64,000 nucleotides of DNA from Methylophilus sp. QUAN (GTDB lineage: Bacteria > Pseudomonadota > Gammaproteobacteria > Burkholderiales > Methylophilaceae). The position numbers were made by a program, and so were the translations under genes. The stretch is from the NCBI RefSeq assembly GCF_015354445.1, contig NZ_JADKYT010000001.1:620001-684000 (forward strand). Reading direction: 5' to 3'. Position 1 is the first letter of the stretch; the number at the start of each line of letters is the position of its first letter. The notes under the pieces were generated by a model. That model ran no database searches and was not told the DNA's origin. It saw only the letters and a program-made list of their open reading frames with translations. Below are positions 45,614 through 53,742 of this stretch, piece after piece.

Positions 45614-46222
45614 ATGATGACACTATTGAGGGCGTGGTTTGTTTCGGTATTGATGCTGGTGTCAGTGAGTGCGCAAGCAACGGTTGAAAATTACGGGACG
45701 CTTTACGCAGGCACTTACCAGCCAGCAAGTGATTTTGCTTCTTTGTCAGTCAGTGGTGCGGGCAATGTGTATACGTTCACGCTGACGACCTTTGATTTAA
45801 ATGCGCTGTTTACCACGAATGCGTTTATTGGGTCTATGGTGGTAAATACAACCCCAGATGTGAGAGCGAATGCTGTGACTATTTCTGCCGTGACCGGTGG
45901 CGGCGTGACGCAAGTGGGCAAGAGTAATGGTGGCGGCCCAGGTGGTGATTGGGACTTCAGGTTTACGCTTGGTCAGGGTGCAGGTGATCGCTTATTGGCT
46001 AATGAGACCATTACCTGGACGGCGACATTTTCTTCAGCGGTCAGCATTAAGGATGTTGCCTTGCATGTGCAAGGGTTGACCAAGGCGCAAGGTGACAGTG
46101 CCTGGTATACCAACTCGGTGCCGGTAACGACACCGGTGCCGGAACCTGCTGCATGGGCATTGTTACTGGCTGGCTTTGGAGTGCTGCTGGCGATGCAGAG
46201 GCGCAAGGCGGTTAACATCTAA
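45614..46222 (+). CDS. PEP-CTERM sorted exported protein
   Basis: 202 residues: signal peptide ending 'VSAQA', a beta-rich, Thr/Gly/Asn-rich domain, and the C-terminal 'VPEPAAWALLLAGFGVLLAM' followed by QRRKAVNI, a textbook PEP-CTERM signal. Start at the first of two adjacent ATGs, with AGGAAAGAAGG 3-8 bp upstream. No enzyme domain visible. Precedes the c-di-GMP gene cluster. Confidence 0.82.
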   Translation: MMTLLRAWFVSVLMLVSVSAQATVENYGTLYAGTYQPASDFASLSVSGAGNVYTFTLTTFDLNALFTTNAFIGSMVVNTTPDVRANAVTISAVTGGGVTQVGKSNGGGPGGDWDFRFTLGQGAGDRLLANETITWTATFSSAVSIKDVALHVQGLTKAQGDSAWYTNSVPVTTPVPEPAAWALLLAGFGVLLAMQRRKAVNI

Positions 46223-46266
46223 TTGCGGGTTGGTTTAGCCTGCTTTGTGGCAGGCAACAGCGTGTG

Positions 46267-46302
46267 AAAAGGCTTATGAGTGATCATGGGCCTTTTTCTT
46301 TT
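46267..46302 (+). terminator. Terminator after the PEP-CTERM gene
   Basis: AAAAGGC, 16-nt loop with internal pairing, GCCTTTTT, then CTTTT. Confidence 0.7.
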
Positions 46303-46454
46303 GGGCGACGGCCTGGCGGGTGTTAGCGTTGTGATTGTAATGAATTGCAAACCCATGACTGGTAACTGGTTATTTTTAAAGGCTTGTATTAGCATGGTTC
46401 AACACAGTGTATGTAAAGCTGTCTGTAAGAATAAAAAGAAGAGGTCATCAGTTA

Positions 46455-47600
46455 ATGAGTTTACAGACTCGAATTGACGAGGCGTTATTTAACAGGCTGT
46501 TATCGGGAGCGCGCATTCCTTTAATCGGGAGTGCGTTCGGCGGTTTGTTGATTGCGTTTTCGCAATGGGGTTCTGAAAAAGGTCATTTGTTCTTGTTATG
46601 GTGCAGCGTGGTCTATGCCGTCATTGTGTTGCGCGTGTGGCTACTCAAGCGCTGCCAGCACCGGCTGGCCAAGCATGGATTCAATTATCCCCTGGCTTAT
46701 CGTTACTGCCTGACCCTGGCGCTGTCAGGGCTGGCGTGGGGCGCGCTGGGGTTGCTGGTTAAAGACGCACCGCCCATGACGGTGATTATTGTGATCACGG
46801 CCATTCAGGCGATGGTAATGGGTGGTGTGGTGACCATGGCGTCGTGTATCCCGGCCTTTTTCGCTTTTAGTTTGCCCGCGATGTTGCCAACGGTGCTGGT
46901 CTTCTCGTTTAGCGAAAACCTGTCCAGCTTGATTATGGCAGTGTTTAGTGTGATTTTTTACCTGCTGATGATAGGCATTGCCTATCGTTTTAACCAGTCA
47001 TTGCGGCAGGCGGCCCGTATCAGTTTTGAAAACGAGGACCTGATCGGCTCCTTGAAAGACGCTTATCACAAAATTTCTGCCCAGAACCTGGAGCTGAACC
47101 ATGTGGCGCACCATGATGCGCTCACGGGCTTGCCTAACCGCAAGCTGCTGTCTTTGCGTTTGCAGCAGGCGATAGAGCTGGGACGTGTGAAGCGAACCGG
47201 CACGGCGCTGTTATATCTGGATCTTGATGGCTTTAAAGCCGTGAATGACCAACTGGGGCATGAAGCGGGCGATCTGGCCTTGATTGAAGTGGCGCAGCGC
47301 TTGAGCAAGGTGATTCGTGGCAGTGATACATTGGCGCGCGTGGGCGGTGACGAGTTTGTGATCGTGCTGTCTGATTTACCTGAGCAGGGCAAGTCTTCGG
47401 TGGAAATGGTTGGCCAGAAATGCCTGATGGTGTTTGAACGCGATTTCCAGATTCAGGGCGCCGTTTGCCGCCTGGGGACATCGATCGGTTTAACCGTATG
47501 CAAAGATGGCGAAGCCATAGAACAACTGCTGTCTGCGGCCGACAAGGCCATGTACCAGGCAAAGTTACTCGGTTGCGGGCAAATGTCCTGGGCGGTTTAG
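46455..47600 (+). CDS. Membrane-bound diguanylate cyclase (GGDEF)
   Basis: 381 residues from the ATG at 46455 (GAAGAGG upstream; the frame is open earlier but not protein-like). Five to six membrane segments occupy about residues 20-190, then a short coiled linker and a GGDEF domain: 'HHDALTGLPNRKLLSLRL', 'LYLDLDGFKAVNDQLGHEAG' and 'RVGGDEFVIVLSD'. The inhibitory I-site R-x-x-D (RGSD) sits five residues before GGDEF, so product inhibition is expected. Makes c-di-GMP. First of three c-di-GMP genes in a row. Confidence 0.92.
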   Translation: MSLQTRIDEALFNRLLSGARIPLIGSAFGGLLIAFSQWGSEKGHLFLLWCSVVYAVIVLRVWLLKRCQHRLAKHGFNYPLAYRYCLTLALSGLAWGALGLLVKDAPPMTVIIVITAIQAMVMGGVVTMASCIPAFFAFSLPAMLPTVLVFSFSENLSSLIMAVFSVIFYLLMIGIAYRFNQSLRQAARISFENEDLIGSLKDAYHKISAQNLELNHVAHHDALTGLPNRKLLSLRLQQAIELGRVKRTGTALLYLDLDGFKAVNDQLGHEAGDLALIEVAQRLSKVIRGSDTLARVGGDEFVIVLSDLPEQGKSSVEMVGQKCLMVFERDFQIQGAVCRLGTSIGLTVCKDGEAIEQLLSAADKAMYQAKLLGCGQMSWAV

Positions 47601-47720
47601 CAAGCGCCAATTAAGTAGCGTGATTGGCCTGCTGAAGTGACGCGAGTGCAGATTTTCAATTGCGTAAATTAGCTTTTGCGATAAGAATTCACACTTTGAT
47701 GATTGTCATGAGAGTTGACC

Positions 47721-48536
47721 ATGCGGCCGCAGTATAAGATTGTAATGGTATATGTGTTGGTAGGCGCTGCCTGGATCTTTTTTTCTGATAAGGTCGTTGC
47801 GCAACTGTTTACTGATCCGCGTGACCTGACGATGATGCAGGATATCAAAGGCTGGCTGTTTATCATGGTCACCGCCATGTTATTGTTTTTCCTGGTCAAG
47901 CGTGCGCTCGAAGATGCCGAAAGAGACCAGCAAAAACTGATTCACAGTTATGACCAGACCATACGTGGCTGGGTACAGGTGCTCGATTTGCGGCACAAAG
48001 AAACCAAGGATCACACTTATCGTGTGGCGGCCATGACCGTGGCGCTGGCCAGCAAAATGGGCGTGACCGACGAAGCATCGCTCAAGCTGATTGAGCGCAG
48101 TGCGATTCTGCACGATATTGGCAAGATTGGTATTCCTGATGCGGTGTTAATCAAGCCTGGCCAGCTGGATGAAGACGAAATGCGGCTGATGCGCACGCAT
48201 CCGCAGATTGCGCGCGACTTGTTGGCCAACATTGATTTTCTGCGTAATTGTATGGATATTCCTTATGGTCATCATGAGCGCTGGGATGGGCATGGTTACC
48301 CTTTAGGCTTGAAAGGCGAGGAGATTCCGTTTGCTGCGCGTATTTTCTCGATTGTGGATGTGTGGGATGCTTTGATGCATCCCAGGGTGTACAAGCAGGC
48401 CTGGCCAGAAGATAAAGTGCTGGATTATATTCGCAGCGAATCCAGTATCCGTTTTGATCCGGCCGCAGTCGATGCGTTTTTTACCCATTATGAGGTCATC
48501 AAGGGCGCCGCCAGCGCGTCTTATAGTGAGGAATAG
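47721..48536 (+). CDS. Membrane-anchored HD-GYP phosphodiesterase
   Basis: 271 residues from the ATG at 47721 (an in-frame TTG at 47715 is less likely). Two membrane segments (about 7-22 and 47-63) in the 'YVLVGAAWIFFSD' N-terminal domain often found on GGDEF proteins, then an HD-GYP domain: 'SAILHDIGKIGIPD', 'RTHPQIARDLL', 'HHERWDGHGYP' and 'IFSIVDVWDAL'. All metal ligands and the GYP motif are intact, so c-di-GMP hydrolysis is likely. Lies between the cyclase and the GGDEF-EAL gene. Confidence 0.9.
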   Translation: MRPQYKIVMVYVLVGAAWIFFSDKVVAQLFTDPRDLTMMQDIKGWLFIMVTAMLLFFLVKRALEDAERDQQKLIHSYDQTIRGWVQVLDLRHKETKDHTYRVAAMTVALASKMGVTDEASLKLIERSAILHDIGKIGIPDAVLIKPGQLDEDEMRLMRTHPQIARDLLANIDFLRNCMDIPYGHHERWDGHGYPLGLKGEEIPFAARIFSIVDVWDALMHPRVYKQAWPEDKVLDYIRSESSIRFDPAAVDAFFTHYEVIKGAASASYSEE

Positions 48537-48681
48537 CTGGGGCGCAGTCGCTTGAGTGAGGGGGAGGTTACCTGCTAAATGTCCACATCGGGCAATTTGC
48601 CGGGCATTTATACAGGTATTTGGGGATTTGATTTGAGTCACATCCCTTACAGTAGTGGACGGGGGCTTAGGCTAAACATCC

Positions 48682-51312
48682 ATGTCTGCACAACAATTCA
48701 CATCTGCAGGGCGGGGCAAGCTAATCAGACGTTTGTGGCTGATGGTCTTGTTTTCGCTGTTAATTTGCCTCGCGTTTACGCAGGCCAGCCTTACTGCGCT
48801 CACCCTTCCGTCAGCCACCCATAAACTGGTTGTATTGTTACTTTCTTTAGGCGTGGCCTTATGGGGGGTATTAACCATCCTCATCTGGCAGCAACAACGC
48901 ACTGCTCTGGCGATGCAAGCCGCAGACCTGCAAACCTTTAACCGCGTGCTGGCCGATGCTTATGCCGGTGATACGTTTAGCCCAGTCATGTTTGCACCGA
49001 CCGACTCTGCCAGTGTGGAAGAAGGCTGGCAGCAATTACGTACACAGCTCACGCAACTGGATAGCGATGGCGCCTCGGTTAAACATCATCATCAACAGTT
49101 AAATCAGCTCTATCTCGCCTTGAGTCAATGTAACCAGGCGATTGTGCAGAGCCAGGATAAACACCGCCTGTTTGAACAGATTTGCCAGATTATTGTGAAT
49201 TTGGGTCATGCCAATATGGCCTGGATTGGGGAGCTGGATAGAGGTAGCAAGCAGATCGTGGTGTCCAGTGCCTTTGGCTCGGGTATTAATTATCTGGACG
49301 AAGTGCTGATCTCGGCGGACCCTGCTGCCGCGAGTGGCAGAGGGCCTTGTGGTTTAAGCATGCTGTCCGATCACCCATACTGGGTGCATGATTTCCAGAC
49401 CAATCCGATCAGCGCCGTATGGCATGACAAGGCCACCGAGTTTGCCTGGAAAGCTGCGGCATTTTTGCCATTGCATACTGAAGGCAAAGTTATCGGCTGC
49501 CTGTCATTGTATGCCGAGCACGAGCAGGCATTTGAACCGGATATCCAGCGCTTGCTGCAAGGCATGGTGGCGAATATTGATTTCGCCCTCGACCGTTTTG
49601 AGGTGCAGGCGCAGAACAGCCTGTTTCAAACCAATTTGCTGATGAGCGAGCAGCGTGCGCAACTGGTGCTGGAAAACGCACTGGATGCCATTGTGAATAT
49701 AGACCTGCAAGGCGCGATTGTGGAGTGGAACCGGGCTGCCGCGCAGATGTTTGGTTATACGCGGGCGGAGGTGCTTGGGCGCATGCTGGAAGATGTCATT
49801 GTGCCGCCTGCCTATCGTGAGGCACATCATCAGGGCATGCGGCGTTTGCAGCAATCGGGGCAGTCGCGATTATTAGGTAAATTAATTGAAATTACCGCAT
49901 TGCGACGTGATGGCAGCGAGTTTCCGGTCGAGTTGACCATCGTTGAAATCAAGCGCGACCATGAACATTATTACAGCGCGTTTATTCGTGACATCACCAC
50001 CCGTAAAGAAGCAGAAGAGCGCATACGCTTTCTGGCCAATTATGATGCCTTAACAGGTCTGCCCAACCGCAATCTGCTCAATGAGCGTGTGATTGTGGAG
50101 ATTGAAAAAGCCTGGGATCAGGACGGTCAGTTCGCACTGATGTTTCTGGATCTGGATCACTTTAAGGATGTGAATGATAGTTTGGGGCACCGCTACGGCG
50201 ATAACCTGTTGGTCGCATTAACGCATCGATTCCAAAGCCTGGTGCGGCCGCAAGACACTATTTGCCGCCTGGGTGGCGATGAGTTTGTATTTCTGCTGGC
50301 CGAGGCTGATCATGCCATTGCCAAAGAGGTTGTCGAGCGCTTGCTGAAAGCGGTGGAGCAGCCGTTTGTGATCGACCAGTACGAGTTGACCATTACCGCA
50401 TCGGTTGGGGTTGCCATCTATCCGGATGACGGTCTCGATATGGAAAGCCTGCAACGCAATGCCGATGTCGCCATGTATCGTACTAAAAAAGAAAGCCGCA
50501 ATAGCTACCGGTTTTTTAGCAACCACATGCAAGTGCAAACTGCGCGTAATCTGCAATTGGTCAACGCCTTGCGTCAGGCTATTGCGCTGGGACAACTGGC
50601 GGTATATTACCAGCCGCAAGTCGCACTCGATTCTGGCCGCTTGATTGGCGTAGAGGCTTTGCTGCGCTGGAAGCATCCGCAGCTAGGGTTTATTTCACCA
50701 GCTGAATTTATTCCACTGGCCGAGTCCAGCGGCTTGATTATCTCCATCGGCAGCTGGGTGCTGGAGCAGGCCACACAGCAAATCCACGCCTGGCAGTTGG
50801 CGGGCATTAGAGACATTTCTGTCTCGGTCAACTTGTCCAGTATTCAGTTCCGCGATCCCAAACTGCCTGCGTTGGTGAAGAGTGTGCTTGAACGTTACCA
50901 GGTGTCACCGCAATGCCTGGAGTTGGAGCTGACCGAAGGCGTGGCACTGGAAAACCCGGAAGGGGCGGTGGCTATGATGGATGCACTGAGCGGCTTGGGC
51001 GTGCGTTTGTCGATAGATGATTTCGGCACTGGCTATTCTTCACTCAGCTACCTGAAAAAATTTAAAGTCTATAAACTCAAGGTCGACCAGAGCTTTGTCC
51101 GCGACATTACCACCGACGATGAGGACAAGGCGATCGTCATCGCGATTATCCAGCTGGCGCGCAGCCTGGGTATGAAAACCATTGCCGAGGGCGTGGAGAC
51201 GCCGGAGCAGAAAGCCTTCTTGCAAGCGCAAGGCTGTGATGAGATGCAGGGCTATTTGCTGAGCAAACCCATGAGCAGTGACGACGCCACGACTTTCCTG
51301 CTGTCTTATTAA
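48682..51312 (+). CDS. GAF-PAS-GGDEF-EAL c-di-GMP turnover protein
   Basis: 876 residues: two N-terminal membrane helices (about 17-70), a GAF domain (about 155-310), a PAS domain ('ALDAIVNIDLQGAIVEWNRA', about 325-450), GGDEF (about 455-610) and EAL (about 625-870). The cyclase site RLGGDEF and I-site RPQD are intact. In EAL, 'GVEALLRW', 'LELTEG', 'IDDFGTGYSSLSYL', the Lys in 'KLKVDQSF' and 'AEGVETPEQ' are all present, so both activities could be functional, with GAF/PAS choosing the direction. Third gene of the c-di-GMP cluster. Confidence 0.93.
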   Translation: MSAQQFTSAGRGKLIRRLWLMVLFSLLICLAFTQASLTALTLPSATHKLVVLLLSLGVALWGVLTILIWQQQRTALAMQAADLQTFNRVLADAYAGDTFSPVMFAPTDSASVEEGWQQLRTQLTQLDSDGASVKHHHQQLNQLYLALSQCNQAIVQSQDKHRLFEQICQIIVNLGHANMAWIGELDRGSKQIVVSSAFGSGINYLDEVLISADPAAASGRGPCGLSMLSDHPYWVHDFQTNPISAVWHDKATEFAWKAAAFLPLHTEGKVIGCLSLYAEHEQAFEPDIQRLLQGMVANIDFALDRFEVQAQNSLFQTNLLMSEQRAQLVLENALDAIVNIDLQGAIVEWNRAAAQMFGYTRAEVLGRMLEDVIVPPAYREAHHQGMRRLQQSGQSRLLGKLIEITALRRDGSEFPVELTIVEIKRDHEHYYSAFIRDITTRKEAEERIRFLANYDALTGLPNRNLLNERVIVEIEKAWDQDGQFALMFLDLDHFKDVNDSLGHRYGDNLLVALTHRFQSLVRPQDTICRLGGDEFVFLLAEADHAIAKEVVERLLKAVEQPFVIDQYELTITASVGVAIYPDDGLDMESLQRNADVAMYRTKKESRNSYRFFSNHMQVQTARNLQLVNALRQAIALGQLAVYYQPQVALDSGRLIGVEALLRWKHPQLGFISPAEFIPLAESSGLIISIGSWVLEQATQQIHAWQLAGIRDISVSVNLSSIQFRDPKLPALVKSVLERYQVSPQCLELELTEGVALENPEGAVAMMDALSGLGVRLSIDDFGTGYSSLSYLKKFKVYKLKVDQSFVRDITTDDEDKAIVIAIIQLARSLGMKTIAEGVETPEQKAFLQAQGCDEMQGYLLSKPMSSDDATTFLLSY

Positions 51313-51488
51313 TACCTGAGCCATATCCCCCGCCCATGTGTTTGATCGAGGCTGTACGCAGTTTGCGTGGCGGGCATCTCCCCGTTTTTGCATGTTTAAT
51401 GTTGCGTTTATATATTAATTAAATTTAAATATTGTTAAAATAACTCACGAAAAGATCTTGATAAATCATTAAAGTGAGGAGTTGCACC

Positions 51489-52763
51489 ATGAGTACCATC
51501 ATGAGTAATAAGAAGGGTAGTCGCCGTATTGTTGTATCCCAGATGAAGAAAGTCAGCCTGGCTATTTTGCTGGTGGGTTTGTCCACGCAGTTACAGGCGA
51601 TTGAGCTGTTAAGCGGGTTTGGTGGAGAGGCCGGTTTCGGTGAGTTGGCCATGTTGCCGAATGATGATGACTCAAGCAATGCCTTGAACCTGCCATTTGG
51701 GATTAACTTTTTTGGCCAGGATTTCAGCCGTTTTTTTATTAATAACAATGGCAACATCAGCTTCTTAAGCCCCTTGGAGAGTTATACGCCGATCGCATTC
51801 CCGGTTGCCAGCCAGCCAATGATTGCACCCTATTGGGCAGATGTGGATACGCGTGCTGGTCAGGCACCTGATCCCGTAGGCAGTAATCGTGTCTATGTGG
51901 CTTCGCCAACTGCCGATTCGGTAGTGGTGACCTGGCATAACGTTGGCTATTTTCCTGCCCAGAATGACAAACAGAACAATTTTCAATTAGTGCTGCAGAA
52001 AACGCCAGGGACGATGAATGGTAGTTTTAGTGCCGAGTTTCGTTATGACCGTTTGCAATGGACGACAGGTAGCGCCAGTGGCGGCGTCAATGGCTTGGGC
52101 GGCACGCCTGCACAAGCTGGCTATGATGCAGGCAATAATGTGAACTACGAAGTATTACCAGGCTCTTTCTCGAACGAGGTGCTGAACCTGGTCAATTTGA
52201 GCAATGTGTCTACCGCGACCCCTGGTTTATGGCGCTTCTCGTTTAATAACGGCGCCTTGCCAGGGCAAACCGCTGAAAATGCGTTTCTCCCGGTGGTTGT
52301 GGATGGCACTTATCAGTTTGAGTTTAACGTACAGTTGAATCAGCGCGTGTTTGTTGACCCGCTAGTGGCGGTTGGCTATGACTACGAAGTGTCGGGCGGC
52401 AATCAGTTTACGTCTGTATTGTTGCCGTTGCTGGCCGCTGATACGGATGGCTATGCCATTTATGCCTTAGGCGACATGACCCCTGGTGGTTTGTTGGGGA
52501 CCGTGGCTGGCGGCACAGTGTTTCATTTTGCGACGCCTTTGTCAGGCTTTACGGTGGCCGGTATTGATACTGCGGCGATGCTGGATCCGGCTAACACGAC
52601 AGCTTTTGTCACCGGCCTGACCTTTTTGAATGCAGGTGTTGTGCAGATGTCGCAAACACCGATCACGACATTGGTAGCACAAGTGCCTGAGCCATCTTCT
52701 TATGCCATGTTGTTATGCGGCCTGGCGGGCCTGCTGGCCATGCGCAGAAAAATGCGCGCTTAA
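51489..52763 (+). CDS. PEP-CTERM protein with NIDO-like extracellular domain
   Basis: 424 residues from the ATG at 51489 (GAGGAG 8 bp upstream); a further ATG at 51543 gives a cleaner signal peptide, 'MKKVSLAILLVG...LQA'. The N-terminal domain has 'LNLPFGINFFGQDFSRFFIN', 'NNGNISFLSP', 'MIAPYWADVDTRA' and 'VVTWHNVGYF', which match the nidogen (NIDO) extracellular adhesion fold. The C-terminus is 'VPEPSSYAMLLCGLAGLLAM' followed by RRKMRA, a PEP-CTERM signal. Probably a matrix or surface adhesin, fitting its position behind the c-di-GMP genes. Confidence 0.85.
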   Translation: MSTIMSNKKGSRRIVVSQMKKVSLAILLVGLSTQLQAIELLSGFGGEAGFGELAMLPNDDDSSNALNLPFGINFFGQDFSRFFINNNGNISFLSPLESYTPIAFPVASQPMIAPYWADVDTRAGQAPDPVGSNRVYVASPTADSVVVTWHNVGYFPAQNDKQNNFQLVLQKTPGTMNGSFSAEFRYDRLQWTTGSASGGVNGLGGTPAQAGYDAGNNVNYEVLPGSFSNEVLNLVNLSNVSTATPGLWRFSFNNGALPGQTAENAFLPVVVDGTYQFEFNVQLNQRVFVDPLVAVGYDYEVSGGNQFTSVLLPLLAADTDGYAIYALGDMTPGGLLGTVAGGTVFHFATPLSGFTVAGIDTAAMLDPANTTAFVTGLTFLNAGVVQMSQTPITTLVAQVPEPSSYAMLLCGLAGLLAMRRKMRA

Positions 52764-52783
52764 CGTTTGTTTGCCTGGCTTCT

Positions 52784-52811
52784 GAAACCCTGCTTTTGCA
52801 GGGTTTTTTAT
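52784..52811 (+). terminator. Terminator of the NIDO-like gene
   Basis: AAACCCTGC-TTTT-GCAGGGTTTTTT, strong stem and T-run. Confidence 0.92.
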
Positions 52812-52872
52812 TGATAGATGGCTGAAAAAAGGGGCTGCTTTCAAACCTCTATAGCTTGTGATGTAATTTCAC

Positions 52873-52901
52873 TTGACTATGTAAATGATAATTATTATCA
52901 T
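52873..52901 (+). promoter_or_regulatory. Promoter of the small-protein operon
   Basis: TTGACT (52873-52878), exactly 17 bp, TATCAT (52896-52901). The -10 lies inside the Fur box, so a bound repressor would block it. Confidence 0.75.
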
Positions 52902-52903
52902 TT
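52883..52903. promoter_or_regulatory. Fur box (perfect 21-bp palindrome)
   Basis: AAATGATAAT-T-ATTATCATTT: a perfect inverted repeat closely matching the Fur consensus (GATAATGATAATCATTATC family). It overlaps the -10 region of the promoter ahead of three small genes. Iron-dependent repression is the expected behaviour. Confidence 0.85.
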
Positions 52904-52928
52904 GAAGACAGTTTAGCCAAGGAGAGTC

Positions 52929-53141
52929 ATGATGAAACGTCATACGGTGGTTGGAAAAACCATGCTGGCTGGAAAAACCGCCTGCAAAGTGCTTTATCAC
53001 CAGTCTTCAGACACGGTGGAGCTTGAGGTCGGTGGTACCACACTTAAATTTGAGGCCGACAGCTTTATCGTCATCAACGAAATGCTACGCAAGGCAGCGG
53101 CCCGGATTGTGATGCAGACTGAAATCGAAATGAGTATTTGA
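52929..53141 (+). CDS. Small protein of unknown function, first gene of the Fur-box operon
   Basis: 70 residues, not recognised as a named family. AAGGAG just upstream supports this ATG or the next (52932). The sequence is a basic N-terminus, then 'KTMLAGKTACKVLYHQSSDT' and 'VELEVGGTTLKFEADSFIVI' with a helical end, i.e. a short beta-beta-alpha fold by pattern. No signal peptide and no membrane segment; likely cytoplasmic. The third gene of the cluster is a clear paralogue. Control by the Fur box 26 bp upstream suggests a role under iron limitation. Confidence 0.7.
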   Translation: MMKRHTVVGKTMLAGKTACKVLYHQSSDTVELEVGGTTLKFEADSFIVINEMLRKAAARIVMQTEIEMSI

Positions 53142-53148
53142 AAGAGAG

Positions 53149-53424
53149 ATGGCCATGAATGCGATGAATATCCACGCGATGCGTTACGACCCCAGTTTGC
53201 CTGATGCTGAATCAGTGATGGCGTCACTGTTGTATGTGGCGACCTTGTATATCAAAAAGCCAACCTATGACCTGGCGAAGCAGGCCTTGCGCCTGGCCGA
53301 AACACTGACTGCGCCGGAGTATGCAGATTCAGACCTGATTTGTAGTGTATCGCGCCGCATGTGTGTGCAATGGACTTTGCTGGTCAATGAGCATGAGCAG
53401 GCTGAAACGCCACTGGCAATATAA
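53149..53424 (+). CDS. Small helical protein of unknown function, second gene of the Fur-box operon
   Basis: About 91 residues; probably starts at the ATG at 53155, six bases after the purine-rich AAAGAGAG, rather than 53149. Mostly helical by pattern ('SVMASLLYVATLYIKKPTYD', 'LAKQALRLAETLTAPEYADS', then two Cys in 'LICSVSRRMCVQW'). No motif recognised. Lies 7 bp after the first gene and 20 bp before the third, so all three should be one transcript. Confidence 0.65.
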   Translation: MAMNAMNIHAMRYDPSLPDAESVMASLLYVATLYIKKPTYDLAKQALRLAETLTAPEYADSDLICSVSRRMCVQWTLLVNEHEQAETPLAI

Positions 53425-53450
53425 AAAACAACCGTGTTTAGGGGTTGAGT

Positions 53451-53693
53451 ATGAGTGAGGAAAGTATGTGTAAGAAAATTCTGTTGTCCGGCCAGGCCGG
53501 TTTTCGTGTGCATTATTGTGAAACACACCGCACGATAGAGCTTGAGATTGGTGCCATGAGTTTGCGGCTGGATGAAGACGCGCTGGAAGTGATGAGTGAT
53601 GCTTTGGATGAGTCTGTCAGCAAGTTGCAGGCTTTGCATGCGACCAAAGGGTCTTTTCAGGCATTTATGCGGCAATTGAATATGCCGGATTAA
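53451..53693 (+). CDS. Small protein of unknown function, third gene of the Fur-box operon (paralogue of the first)
   Basis: 80 residues from the ATG at 53451 (AGGGG upstream), or 75 from the ATG at 53466 (GAGGA upstream). The core 'KILLSGQAGFRVHYCETHRT' followed by 'IELEIGAMSLRLDEDALEVM' aligns with the first gene's product across ~45 residues (shared L-x-G, V-x-Y, T-[VI]-ELE-[VI]-G, L-[KR], D). It carries an extra C-terminal helix ('SFQAFMRQLNMPD'). Function unknown. Confidence 0.68.
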   Translation: MSEESMCKKILLSGQAGFRVHYCETHRTIELEIGAMSLRLDEDALEVMSDALDESVSKLQALHATKGSFQAFMRQLNMPD

Positions 53694-53707
53694 GGCCCAA
53701 GCACAAA

Positions 53708-53731
53708 GGCTGTGATGTGTGCATCACAGCC
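53708..53731. other. Perfect hairpin between the small-protein operon and ppk2
   Basis: GGCTGTGATG-TGTG-CATCACAGCC, 10-bp stem, between two convergent stops. It lacks a T-run on either strand but probably ends or protects both transcripts. Confidence 0.6.
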
Positions 53732-53742
53732 GGTTGCTAGTC

